Shown in pieces: positions 7,924-15,797 of a DNA stretch of 17,758 nt. Location: positions 1 through 17,758 of the forward strand of contig JAZDHD010000298.1 in assembly GCA_043806215.1 (NCBI GenBank), in the 5' to 3' direction. The DNA comes from JAVHLK01 sp043806215. Its GTDB lineage: Bacteria; Desulfobacterota; Desulfomonilia; Desulfomonilales; Desulfomonilaceae. Numbering within the stretch: the stretch's first letter is position 1; the number at the start of each line of letters is the position of its first letter. Made by a program: the position numbers and the translations under genes. The notes beneath the pieces are model-generated. The model was not told where the DNA came from and searched no databases. It saw only the letters and a list, made by a program, of their open reading frames with translations.

Positions 7924-8202
7924 ATGAACAAATCAGAGCTTGTCGCAGGGCTCACCGAAGAGACGAGTCTCCCCCTGCGCAAATCGGAGGAGATCGTAAA
8001 CGCGGTTCTTGAAACGCTTTTTGACTCGCTCGTCGAAGGAAACCGCATTGAGATCAGGGGGTTCGGATCTTTCGAGGTGAGGGAATATCCAGGCTATACG
8101 GGCAGAAATCCGAAGACAGGCCAAAGGATTCAAGTGGAGGGCAAGAGACTTCCTTTCTTTAAAGCGGGAAAGGAGCTGCGGAACAAGGTGAATCAAGCCT
8201 AA
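7924..8202 (+). CDS. IHF-beta-like / HU family DNA-binding protein
   Basis: This 92-aa protein begins 21 bp after the preceding HU gene, almost certainly on the same transcript. It begins MNKSELVAGLTEE. It carries RIEIRGFGSFEVRE, then TGRNPKTG and the C-terminal FFKAGKELRNKVNQA. The TGRNPKTG arm tip and the GKELR ending are closer to IHF-beta than to HU, so it is probably an integration-host-factor-type subunit. IHF subunits bend DNA sharply at specific sites and act in recombination, transcription and replication. The ribosome-binding site is weak (AAGG near 7909), in contrast to the first gene, suggesting lower or coupled translation. Subtype (HU versus IHF) is moderately sure; family membership is very sure. 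Confidence 0.92.
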   Translation: MNKSELVAGLTEETSLPLRKSEEIVNAVLETLFDSLVEGNRIEIRGFGSFEVREYPGYTGRNPKTGQRIQVEGKRLPFFKAGKELRNKVNQA

Positions 8203-8320
8203 ATCGACCGAGACGGTCCACGACCGGTTTCCCGACTGTCGGCAACCCCTTCTTTGCCCGTTCCGGGCACCAGGGTTTACATCACAGTTCTCGACACATG
8301 GCTCGAAATATGGACATTGA

Positions 8321-8350
8321 GACAGGGACGTCCGTTTTTGCGTCCCTGTC
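8321..8350. other. Perfect 10-bp stem hairpin downstream of the HU/IHF pair
   Basis: Arms GACAGGGACG and CGTCCCTGTC enclose a 10-nt loop containing TTTTT. It lies 118 bp after the second HU-family stop. There is no U-run after the stem, so it is not a classical intrinsic terminator, although it could still slow or end transcription. It may instead be a hairpin module of a degenerate repeat element at about 8285-8488. Confidence 0.6.
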
Positions 8351-8383
8351 CTGAAGCCGTCCGAACCTGACTTCTCCGGGTGT

Positions 8384-8488
8384 GAGATAGTACGTTGTTT
8401 CCACTAAAGAATACCGGCACGGAGGCCGGCGCTACCAAAGCAGGCCTTGCGGCCTTGGATACGACACCGTAATTAGGAAACGGAGCAC
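8384..8488. mobile_element. MITE-like palindromic element 4, right part
   Basis: It shares its sequence, about 180 bp offset, with 8564-8668: GAGATAGTAC, then TTGTTT..ACTAAAGAATACC, the CCGGC-acggag-GCCGG hairpin, GCGCTACCAAAGCAGG and a right terminus ending GGAGCAC. The TNA junction is CAA at 8489-8491. A left terminus may exist in degenerate form near 8285-8310. The next element starts immediately after. Confidence 0.5.
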
Positions 8489-8491
8489 CAA

Positions 8492-8668
8492 GTGTTCTAT
8501 GGCGTAAATACGGTCACGGATTCCATAAACGCGCGGTAGCGTCCCGGCGTCCCTGCCGGGCGAGAGATAGTACTTTGTTTCTACTAAAGAATACCGGCAC
8601 GGAGGCTGGCGCTACCAAAGCAGGGATAATTGCCACAAGTGTGACACCGTACTTCTGCCACGGAGCAC
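8492..8668. mobile_element. MITE-like palindromic element 5 (best-preserved full copy)
   Basis: This 177-bp segment lies between CAA (8489-8491) and TAA (8669-8671). The left end reads GTGTTCTATGGC then GTAAATACGGT. The right end, inward on the other strand, reads GTGCTCCGTGGC then AGAAGTACGGT. These are terminal inverted repeats of about 23 bp. The core is a GGTAGC...GCTACC double hairpin (8535-8615), with 15 extra bases between its two hairpins compared with the module at 305-370. No coding potential is seen. Confidence 0.7.
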
Positions 8669-8730
8669 TAAGGCCGTTCCATGGCCTGCGCGGAGATGAG
8701 TTCTATTGGACGGTTTGTCCACACTACGTG

Positions 8731-8736
8731 TATAAT
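8731..8736 (+). promoter_or_regulatory. Possible -10 box (TATAAT) upstream of the sensor kinase
   Basis: A perfect TATAAT lies 48 bp before the kinase ATG. The only -35-like sequence is TTGGAC at 8706-8711, with a long 19-bp spacer, so the promoter would be weak or need an activator. Confidence 0.4.
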
Positions 8737-8784
8737 GAATCGCTTATTGTCGTATCCCCGGGCACGCTCAGGCCGGTGTAAGAA

Positions 8785-11700
8785 ATGAAAGACAACCGAT
8801 CGAGAATCTGCCAAGCCGCCGGCGAACTCGAAGATCTGCGTCAAAGAGTTGCAGATCTCGAAAAATTGCACTCCCGGTTGAAGTGTCGAATTCCCGATCT
8901 TGAGATCTCCGAGAGGAGATACCGGAGCGCTTTTGAATTCTCGCCCAATGCCGTCGTGATACTGGATGAGGCCGGCACCATTGTCTCCATGAATCAATCC
9001 TGTGAAAAGATTACCGGGTACTCGAAGGATTATGCATCCGGACGAAACTTCGCGTCCCTCATGTTGGGCCCCGAGGCAGCCGACTTCGATGAACGCGTCC
9101 TCGGACAGGTCTTCAGCGGCAGGCTGCTTTCGAACCTCTCATTGAGTTTCGTATGCAGGACGGGCGAAGCACGGCAGATGCTTTCCCGCGCATACCCGGT
9201 AATGGATGAGAGCAACCACGTAACCGAGTGTGTGCTCACCAACGTCGACACAACCGACAAGCTCCATACGGAATTGGAACTGGCGACTGAACTGAAGAAG
9301 TTCCAGGCTTTGTACGACGTGGCAACGGCAATGAGCGCCGAGAGGAGTCTGGACGAGAACCTCTCGTTGGTGGTGGAGACGAGCCGGGAACTTCTCGGAG
9401 GAGACACTTCCTACATCGCCTTACGCAGTGAACAAGGCGACGAAGTCTACATGCACACTCTGTCGGGAATACTGACCACGGCCTTCAAGAACATCAGAAT
9501 GCCCATCGGTGGGGGGCTCGGCGGCAGGGTCGCTTCCACCGGGCAAGGGGTGATCGTCGAAGACTATTTCCGGGAGATCGGCCCCTTGTTCCACGAGGTC
9601 GTCCGTGCAGAGGGGTTGATATCCGGCGTCGCCGTACCCATCCAGGCGGGCCGGACCAACCTGGGGGTCCTTTATGTTTTCAATCGCACCAGAACCGAAT
9701 TCACCGAGTCACAGTTGGATACGCTGTCACTCCTCGGCAACCTGGCCGCGGTTGAAATCACGCGGAAACGTTCGGACAGGGAACTGAAACGCATACACAA
9801 TCATCTCGAAAAACGGGTGGAAGAACGGACGGCGGATCTCAGCGCGGCAAACAGGAAACTCCACCTTGAAATCGCCGAACGTAAGCGGGTCGAGGATGCC
9901 CTCCGCCGTAGTGAACGTATGATGAACAATATACTTTCGGCTTCGCCCGTCGGAATCGCCTACGTTGAAAAGGGAAAGCTGGAGTGGAGCAATCAGGCCA
10001 TGGCGGATATGTTCGGCTACAAATCCGAGCAAGACTACTGGGGCAAGCCCCCTGTGGAATTCTACTTTCGTACCGAAGATTACCAACGGGCGAGAGATCT
10101 GTTCAGACACAGCGTGAAGAAAGGGAAGCCGGCAGAGATCGAAGTAGTGTTCAAACGTTATGACGGATCCACGTTTTTTGGACTACTCAAGATGAGTCCG
10201 CTCGATCCGGAGGTTCCCGGCTCGGGAGTGATCTCCACGATCTCCGATGTTTCGGCTTGGAGAATCGCCGAGGATCGCCTCCGGGAGAGCGAAGCACGTT
10301 ACCGGACATTGATCGAAGAGAGCTTCGACGGAATATTCATTCAGAAAGAAGGGAAAATCGCGTTCGCCAATTCCCGTCTCTACGAGATGCTCGGTTATGA
10401 GCCGGGTGAACTCGAGGGGGAGGACTGCCTGCGGATCTATCATGAGACCGAAGAAACAACCGGCGAATCCCGGCTTTCCCGCCTGGAGAACCAATCGGTG
10501 CCGTCGCAGTTCGAGGTGGAGCTTAAGCGCAAGGACGGTTCGGCCTTTGATGCGGAGATCAACGGTAGAGCGGTGAGATTTGGCGCCCGGCCTGCCGTGC
10601 AGGTGTGGGTCCGGGACATCTCGGAACGGAAAAGGGCCGAGCAGGCTCTGAGAGAGTCCGAAGAGAAATACCGCACCATTGTGAACAGCCTTGAGGCGGT
10701 CTACTACGAAGTGGACGTCAAAGGAATCTGGACCTTTCTCAACGATTCCACGGAAAAGGTTTTCGGAAGGTCGAAAGAGGAGATGATAGGCCGGAGTTAC
10801 AGGGAGTTCTTCGACGAACACACGGCGGACAAATGCTTCAGGACGATTAACAAGGTATACGAAACCGGTGAGCCGCTGCGGTCGTGCGAGTTGGTGGCGA
10901 GCACCGCTTTCGGGCCCGACCGGAATTTGGAGTTTTCGGCAACGGCTATGAAGGACTCGGCCGGACGCATAGTGGGCTTCCGAGGAATCTGTCGGGACGT
11001 TACCGAGCGCAAGCGGGAGGAAGACGAACTTCTCAAGATCGAGAAGCTTGAATCCATCGGAGTGTTGGCAGGTGGAATAGCCCATGATTTCAACAACATT
11101 CTTACGGTCATAGGCGGAAACATTTCATTTGCGAAGCTGTTTTGCCCACCCGGAGACTTGTGTTACAAACGTCTGTGTGAAGCCGAAAAGGCCGGCAATC
11201 GAGCCCGGCAGCTGACTCGACGATTACTCACTTTTTCCACCGGGGGATCGCCGGTCAAGAAATCCGTTTCAGTGGCCGAGATCATCGAGGATTCCTGTTC
11301 ATTCACATTGTGGGGTTCCAATGTCCGTTGCGAGTTCTCCATACCGGACGGCATACGCGCAGCAGACGTCGACGAGGTCCAAATCGGCCAGGTAATCGGC
11401 AATCTGATACTGAACGCGGATCAGGCCATGGCGGATGGAGGAATCATCCGGGTAGCGGCACTGAACCTCGATGTTTCTCCCGGGGATGGATTGCCTCTAT
11501 CGCCGGGTCCCTACATCAGGATTTCCGTTGAGGATCACGGCACCGGCATACCCCGGGAGATACTGCCCAAGGTGTTCGATCCCTACTTCACGACCAAATC
11601 GCAAGGCAGTGGTCTCGGTCTTGCCACCGCCTACTCGATCGTCAAGAGTCACGGCGGTCTTATCACGGTGGAATCGGAACCGGATAAGGGCACCACGTTT

Positions 11701-12159
11701 CATGTGTACGTTCCCGCGGCCGCGCATCCGCCCGAGGAATACCGGGATGTGGAAGAGAGAATCCGCCCGGGTTCCGGTAGAATACTCCTGATGGACGACG
11801 AGGAGGCCATCAGGAATCTGGCCGGAGAACTCCTGGAGATGTTGGGCTATGAAGTCGTCACCGCGCAAGACGGAGCTGCCGCAATAGACATCTTCCTGAG
11901 CGCCAAGGAGTCTTCGAGGCCTTTCGATGCGGTGATCCTCGACATGACCGTACCCGGCGGCATGGGCGGCAAGGAAGCAATCAAGCGGTTGATGGAAATA
12001 GATCCCGAGGTGAAGGCCATCGTCTCCAGCGGGTACTCAAACGATCCCGTCATGGCCCACTACAAAGATCACGGCTTCAGCGGCATGGTGGCAAAGCCGT
12101 ACACGGCCCGGGATTTGAGCAATACGCTGAGGAGAGTTCTCAATACCGACGGTGGGTGA
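8785..12159 (+). CDS. Multi-PAS/GAF hybrid sensor histidine kinase with C-terminal receiver
   Basis: This 1124-aa cytoplasmic sensor has no membrane segment. Order: short N-terminal coiled coil (about 14-40), PAS (45-160), GAF (175-325), coiled coil (330-370, LEKRVEERTADLSAANRKL), three further PAS domains (about 375-495, 500-620 and 625-750), then a HisKA region with phospho-acceptor H767 in AGGIAHDFNNIL. The ATPase domain has N877 (GNLILNADQAM), D917-x-G-x-G (DHGTGIP) and GSGLGLA (941-947). The receiver (about 998-1120) has acidic pair D1004-D1005, acceptor D1053 (VILDMTVPGG), S1081 and K1104 (AKPY). All key residues are present, so it should autophosphorylate and transfer to its own receiver. 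The AHDFNN signature is typical of NtrB-like kinases. No separate output regulator is nearby; ald follows 47 bp downstream, so co-transcription is possible. The ligand is unknown. The start has a poor ribosome-binding site. Confidence 0.93.
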   Translation: MKDNRSRICQAAGELEDLRQRVADLEKLHSRLKCRIPDLEISERRYRSAFEFSPNAVVILDEAGTIVSMNQSCEKITGYSKDYASGRNFASLMLGPEAADFDERVLGQVFSGRLLSNLSLSFVCRTGEARQMLSRAYPVMDESNHVTECVLTNVDTTDKLHTELELATELKKFQALYDVATAMSAERSLDENLSLVVETSRELLGGDTSYIALRSEQGDEVYMHTLSGILTTAFKNIRMPIGGGLGGRVASTGQGVIVEDYFREIGPLFHEVVRAEGLISGVAVPIQAGRTNLGVLYVFNRTRTEFTESQLDTLSLLGNLAAVEITRKRSDRELKRIHNHLEKRVEERTADLSAANRKLHLEIAERKRVEDALRRSERMMNNILSASPVGIAYVEKGKLEWSNQAMADMFGYKSEQDYWGKPPVEFYFRTEDYQRARDLFRHSVKKGKPAEIEVVFKRYDGSTFFGLLKMSPLDPEVPGSGVISTISDVSAWRIAEDRLRESEARYRTLIEESFDGIFIQKEGKIAFANSRLYEMLGYEPGELEGEDCLRIYHETEETTGESRLSRLENQSVPSQFEVELKRKDGSAFDAEINGRAVRFGARPAVQVWVRDISERKRAEQALRESEEKYRTIVNSLEAVYYEVDVKGIWTFLNDSTEKVFGRSKEEMIGRSYREFFDEHTADKCFRTINKVYETGEPLRSCELVASTAFGPDRNLEFSATAMKDSAGRIVGFRGICRDVTERKREEDELLKIEKLESIGVLAGGIAHDFNNILTVIGGNISFAKLFCPPGDLCYKRLCEAEKAGNRARQLTRRLLTFSTGGSPVKKSVSVAEIIEDSCSFTLWGSNVRCEFSIPDGIRAADVDEVQIGQVIGNLILNADQAMADGGIIRVAALNLDVSPGDGLPLSPGPYIRISVEDHGTGIPREILPKVFDPYFTTKSQGSGLGLATAYSIVKSHGGLITVESEPDKGTTFHVYVPAAAHPPEEYRDVEERIRPGSGRILLMDDEEAIRNLAGELLEMLGYEVVTAQDGAAAIDIFLSAKESSRPFDAVILDMTVPGGMGGKEAIKRLMEIDPEVKAIVSSGYSNDPVMAHYKDHGFSGMVAKPYTARDLSNTLRRVLNTDGG

Positions 12160-12206
12160 AATGTGTCCACTGAAGCCGTCGTTAACCGCAAACCCAGGAG
12201 TCTGAA

Positions 12207-13325
12207 ATGATTGTTGGAATTCCTAAGGAGATTAAAGAGGATGAGCATAGAGTGGGCATTGTGCCTGCGGGTGTGCGTGCTCTGAAGGAACACGGCCATC
12301 GGGTTCTTATTGAGGAAGGGGCCGGCGAAGGTTCGCGGATCACTGATCGAGAATTTGCCGAAGCCGGGGCGGAAATGGTCGCCGACAAATCCGGGGTCTA
12401 CGGAAGATCCGAGATGATTATGAAGGTGAAGGAGCCTCTCGAGGCCGAGTACGGTCTTCTTCGGAAGGATCAGATTGTCTACGCATATTTGCATCTGGCT
12501 CCGGCGGCCGAACTCACCGCCGCGCTGCTGGAACGCGGCGTCATAGGGGTTGCATACGAGACGATCCAAACCGAGGACGGGAGACTCCCTCTCCTTGCCC
12601 CCATGAGCGAAGTTGCCGGTCGAATGGCGGTCCAGGTCGGCGCGCATTTCCTCGAGAAAACCCAGGGGGGGAGAGGCGTGCTTCTCGGGGGCGTACCTGG
12701 AGTAAGGCGGGGGCGCGTAACCATTATCGGAGGGGGAACGGTGGGACACGCGTCCACAAAGATTGCCGTGGGCCTGGGCGCGGACGTCTACGTCATCGAC
12801 GTGGATCAGGACCGTCTGGGGTACTTGGACGACCTGTACGGAAATCGGGTCACCACCATGATGTCGAACTACGATAACATAATGTTTTCCATCGTGAATT
12901 CTCACTTGGTGGTGGGTTCGGTCCTCATCACGGGAGCAAGGGCGCCGAAGCTGGTCACACGGGAGATGATCGGTTCCATGAAGGCCGGCACGGTGATCGT
13001 CGATGTGGCCATCGACCAGGGAGGTTGCGTGGAGACCGCCCGGCCCACAACGCACCGGCATCCCACGTATGTGGTGGACGATGTCCTCCACTATTGCGTA
13101 CCCAACATGCCGGGAGTCGTTGCGCGGACTTCGACCTTTGCCTTGACGAACGTGACGCTTCCCTATGCGTTGAAACTTGCCGATGACGGACTGGAGGCGG
13201 CAGTGTCCCGGGACGAGGCCCTTGCCAAGGGAGTCAACCTCTACAAGGGATCCGTGACGTACGAAAAGGTTGCCGAGTCCCTGGGGTACGATTTCACTCC
13301 ATTGGCCGATTGCCTGAGCGCTTAG
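12207..13325 (+). CDS. ald: Alanine dehydrogenase
   Basis: This 372-aa cytosolic NAD-dependent enzyme converts L-alanine to pyruvate, NH4+ and NADH, reversibly. It starts MIVGIPKEIKEDEHRVG, preceded by CAGGAG at 12195-12200. Residues known to matter in the family are all at their standard numbers: R15, K75 (MKVKEP), H96 (YLHLAP), the dinucleotide-binding loop GGGTVG (175-180) and D270 (DVAIDQGG). The substrate-binding and C-terminal region PGVVARTSTFALTNVTLPYA is also typical. Full length, no damage. It follows the sensor kinase by 47 bp with no obvious promoter, so it may be read through from the kinase, although a metabolic link between the two is not shown. Its TAG stop lies inside CTTAG, the left boundary of a repeat element. 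Confidence 0.97.
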   Translation: MIVGIPKEIKEDEHRVGIVPAGVRALKEHGHRVLIEEGAGEGSRITDREFAEAGAEMVADKSGVYGRSEMIMKVKEPLEAEYGLLRKDQIVYAYLHLAPAAELTAALLERGVIGVAYETIQTEDGRLPLLAPMSEVAGRMAVQVGAHFLEKTQGGRGVLLGGVPGVRRGRVTIIGGGTVGHASTKIAVGLGADVYVIDVDQDRLGYLDDLYGNRVTTMMSNYDNIMFSIVNSHLVVGSVLITGARAPKLVTREMIGSMKAGTVIVDVAIDQGGCVETARPTTHRHPTYVVDDVLHYCVPNMPGVVARTSTFALTNVTLPYALKLADDGLEAAVSRDEALAKGVNLYKGSVTYEKVAESLGYDFTPLADCLSA

Positions 13326-13564
13326 AGGCGGCAGCGGAGGACCTTCCGGAAGATGACGGGCAGGGACGCCCGTCCCACGAAGATGACGGGCAGGGACTCT
13401 TCAGTGGGACCGGCATCCTGCCGGTCGTCTTGCAGGCTGAGCTTCGGGGTGGTCCTTCGTAGCCCGGTCCCGCGTTCCGCGCGGGATGCCCGGATATTCT
13501 TCTCGCAGGCACCCAACATGGCAACGAGACGAAGATGTGTGACCGAACTTATGAAATGAAGCAC
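13325..13564. mobile_element. Palindromic repeat element 6 (TTA-flanked, abuts ald stop)
   Basis: This 240-bp segment lies between TTA 13322-13324 (overlapping the ald stop) and TTA 13565-13567. The left end is GAGGCGGCAGCGGAGG, unlike the GTG-type ends. The right end is the GTG-type terminus (inward GTGCTTCATTTCATAAGTTC). It contains the GACGGGC/GCCCGTC hairpin (13355-13378) and a truncated second copy, the hairpin GACCGGCA-tcc-TGCCGGTC (13408-13426), then GTAG (13459-13462) with a swapped hairpin CCCGCG/CGCGGG. Confidence 0.55.
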
Positions 13565-13568
13565 TTAG
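13452..13568. repeat. Long direct repeat of 522-626 with exchanged hairpin core
   Basis: Both copies begin GTCCTTCGTAGCCCGG and, after the hairpin, share a 75-bp arm with 5 mismatches that includes CTTCTCGCAGGCACCCAACA and ends GAAGCACTYAG. The hairpin between them differs: GGGC-ctcc-GTGCCC in the left copy, a TCCCGCG-type palindrome in this copy. Confidence 0.85.
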
Positions 13569-13771
13569 GGTTTGTCACAAAATAAACCCGTCATCTTTCC
13601 GACTTGCTATCCCGGCCTTGAAAGACCGGTCTACTATCATACTGTCCCTCCGGGACGTGCAAGATCGTTTGCCCCGGAGGGGCTACTGAGAGTAGCCCGG
13701 TACTTCAGTGCCGGGTCGAGACGACCGTTCGGTGAACGACGTAGCTGCAAGCGTTATTCTGTGACGGACCC
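13568..13771. mobile_element. MITE-like element with IS5-like ends (GGGTYTGTCACA), TTA-flanked
   Basis: This 204-bp element is flanked by TTA at 13565-13567 and 13772-13774. Its ends are inverted repeats: left GGGTTTGTCACAAAATAA, right (inward) GGGTCCGTCACAGAATAA, 15 of 18 identical. The inside holds hairpins, among them GTAG-preceded CCCGG...CCGGG (13692-13716) and CCTCCGGG...CCCCGGAGG. The end sequence and the 3-bp TNA duplication recall IS5-family elements (IS427/IS1031 groups); this is from memory and was not searched. Confidence 0.65.
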
Positions 13772-13774
13772 TTA

Positions 13775-14056
13775 GAGGCGGCAGGAGAGAACCTGGTACG
13801 GCAGATCGTGAATACGGTCGCGTATTTCCGGCATATGCGGAGATCTCTCGTTCCGTTGAAGGAACCCGGGAACGAGGACAACAGTAGGACCGGCATCTTG
13901 CCGGTCTGACCGGCAGGATGCCGGTCCCACTGAAGAAAGCGGAGGCCCGGGTGCCGGCCGCAAACCGAAGAGTACCGGCACGGAGGCTGGCGCTACCGGG
14001 TCATAGACCGCTTCAGTCAATACGTAACCGTATTTCCGGCACACAACACACAGCTG
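13775..14056. repeat. Repeat block between 13771 and the acyl-CoA ligase, possible element
   Basis: It starts GAGGCGGCAGGAGAGAACCT after the shared TTA and may end before TTA at 14057-14059; the right boundary is uncertain. It contains AATACGGTCGCG (about 13811-13822), an inverted pair of hairpins GACCGGCA/TGCCGGTC (13888-13930, GTAG at 13884-13887), and a GGTAGC-family half module at 13971-13997. It shows no coding potential; the remaining 70 bp to the ligase start hold the ribosome-binding site but no confident promoter. Confidence 0.45.
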
Positions 14057-14129
14057 TTAACCATCCCCGGGACGGTCTCCGCTCTCGCGGGATCATACCG
14101 ATGGACTGCAACAACAGAAAGGGGTTGTC

Positions 14130-15797
14130 ATGGAGAAGATTTGGCTCAAATCCTATGCGCCGGGAGTCCCGGCGACGGTCGACTTCATTGACATGACGTT
14201 GCCCGAAGCGCTCGACGGTACGACAAAGCGGTATCCCGCCAGCCCTGCCCTTATTTTCCAAGGCACAACGGTTACCTACTCACAACTCAGCGACATGGTT
14301 TCCAGGTTTGCCGCATCGCTGAAGAAGCTCGGGGTCAAACCCGGAGACAGGGTTGCGCTTCTCTTGCCCAACCTCGTGCAAACCGTTGTGGGCATCTATG
14401 GGGCTTTGCGGATGGGCGCGATAGCGGTGCCCAACAATCCTTTGTACACGGACCGGGAACTGGAGCATCAATTCAAGGAGGCCCAGGCGCGGATCCTGCT
14501 CTGCATGGACACCCTGGTTCCCAGGATGTTGCAGATCAGAAAACGTTCCGGGATCGAAAAGATTATTTCCTGTCACATTCGAGACTATCTCCCGTTCGTC
14601 CTTAGGCAATTGTTCCCCATCGTTAAGAAAGATTTGCACTTGAAGACCCCCGCGGCCCCCGACGTGTATGAGTTCATGGAACTGGTCAAGGGCGGCGATA
14701 CCGTCGGCAGACCCCACAAGGCCGCCATGGACGACACCGCAGTCATCATCTTCACCGGCGGAACAACCGGGACCTCGAAGGGGGTTGAACTGACTCATAG
14801 AAATCTTTCGTACAATTGCCAGCAGTCAAGAGCCTGGATACCCGATTTCGTAGACGGGAAAGAAGTGAATCTCGGCTGTCTTCCCTTTTTCCACTCATAC
14901 GGTCTTACTGCGGCCTTGAACATGTCCATCTTCTATGGCTGGTGCGATGTACTCATCCCGAAACCCGAGGCGAAGACCATCCTGGAGGCGGTCGGCAAAT
15001 ACAAAGTCACCTTTATCCCGGGTGTTCCCACTTTGTTTAACGCGATGATCAACGATCCCGATATCAAGAAATACGACCTCGGCAGCATAAAATACTGCCT
15101 GTCGGGTGCGGCTCCGCTGGCCATGGAGACGATCCGCGGCTTTAAGGATCTTACGGGGATTCTGCTCATGGAGGCATACGGTCTCACCGAAACGAGTCCG
15201 TGCACCCACGGCATTCCTTTCGGCGGAAAGGAGAAACCCGGGTGTATTGGTCTGCCCGTTCCCGACACCGACGTGAAGCTGGTCGACGTGGACGACCCCA
15301 CAATAGAGATCACCGAGTTTAACACCCCCGGAGAGATGTGCATCAAGGGACCCCAGGTCATGAAAGGGTATGTCAACAAGCCCGAGGAGACTGCGGCAGT
15401 CATGAAGGACGGATGGCTCATGACCGGGGACGTCGTAACGGTGGATGAAGAGGGTTTCTTCCGCATCGTCGACCGCAAGAAGGACATGATCATAACCGGC
15501 GGTTTCAACGTATACCCGAGAGAGGTAGACGAAGTGCTCTACACACACCCCAAGGTCAAGGAAGCCTGCGCCATTGGGATACCCGACAGCCGTTCCGGTG
15601 AACGGATCAAGGCATTCGTGGTCCTCAAGGAGGGAGCGACATCCAATGTTCTCGAAATACTCGACTACTGTCGGAAGAAACTGACCCGTTACAAGGTGCC
15701 CAAGGAAGTTCAGTTTGTCGCCGAGCTGCCCAAGAGCGCGGTCGGGAAGATCCTGCGCAAGGAATTGCGGAGGATGGAAATCATCAAGAAACGGTAA
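14130..15797 (+). CDS. fadD: Long-chain fatty-acid--CoA ligase (AMP-forming)
   Basis: This 555-aa member of the ANL adenylate-forming superfamily should activate a fatty acid with ATP, then form the CoA thioester. The start ATG 14130 follows AAAGGGG at 14118-14124. Motifs: P-loop TGGTTGTSKG (209-218; most relatives have PKG), A5 motif YGLTETSP (350-357), A7 GWLMTGD (428-434), hinge DRKKD (448-452) followed by MIITGGFNVYPREVDEVL, and catalytic lysine K540 in AVGKILRKELR. The stretch LPFVLRQLFPIVKKDLHLK around 155-175 is typical of FadD-like long-chain enzymes rather than acetyl-CoA synthetase. All key residues are present. Chain-length preference cannot be read from sequence; aromatic acid specificity is an alternative. 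Its TAA stop is followed directly by a repeat terminus (GTGTCTGTCCC). No neighbouring beta-oxidation gene is visible. Confidence 0.9.
   Translation: MEKIWLKSYAPGVPATVDFIDMTLPEALDGTTKRYPASPALIFQGTTVTYSQLSDMVSRFAASLKKLGVKPGDRVALLLPNLVQTVVGIYGALRMGAIAVPNNPLYTDRELEHQFKEAQARILLCMDTLVPRMLQIRKRSGIEKIISCHIRDYLPFVLRQLFPIVKKDLHLKTPAAPDVYEFMELVKGGDTVGRPHKAAMDDTAVIIFTGGTTGTSKGVELTHRNLSYNCQQSRAWIPDFVDGKEVNLGCLPFFHSYGLTAALNMSIFYGWCDVLIPKPEAKTILEAVGKYKVTFIPGVPTLFNAMINDPDIKKYDLGSIKYCLSGAAPLAMETIRGFKDLTGILLMEAYGLTETSPCTHGIPFGGKEKPGCIGLPVPDTDVKLVDVDDPTIEITEFNTPGEMCIKGPQVMKGYVNKPEETAAVMKDGWLMTGDVVTVDEEGFFRIVDRKKDMIITGGFNVYPREVDEVLYTHPKVKEACAIGIPDSRSGERIKAFVVLKEGATSNVLEILDYCRKKLTRYKVPKEVQFVAELPKSAVGKILRKELRRMEIIKKR

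Noticed and set aside
8321..8350. Rho-independent terminator for the HU/IHF operon
   Set aside because: The stem is perfect, but the T-run is inside the loop and none follows the stem, so it is listed only as a hairpin.
12069..13091. Minus-strand open frame of 340 codons opposite ald
   Set aside because: The plus strand encodes a complete alanine dehydrogenase with every catalytic residue in place; the antisense frame has no known motif.
13326..14129. CRISPR array in the largest repeat cluster
   Set aside because: The repeats are palindromic, of unequal length and irregularly spaced, with no uniform spacers and no cas gene in the window.
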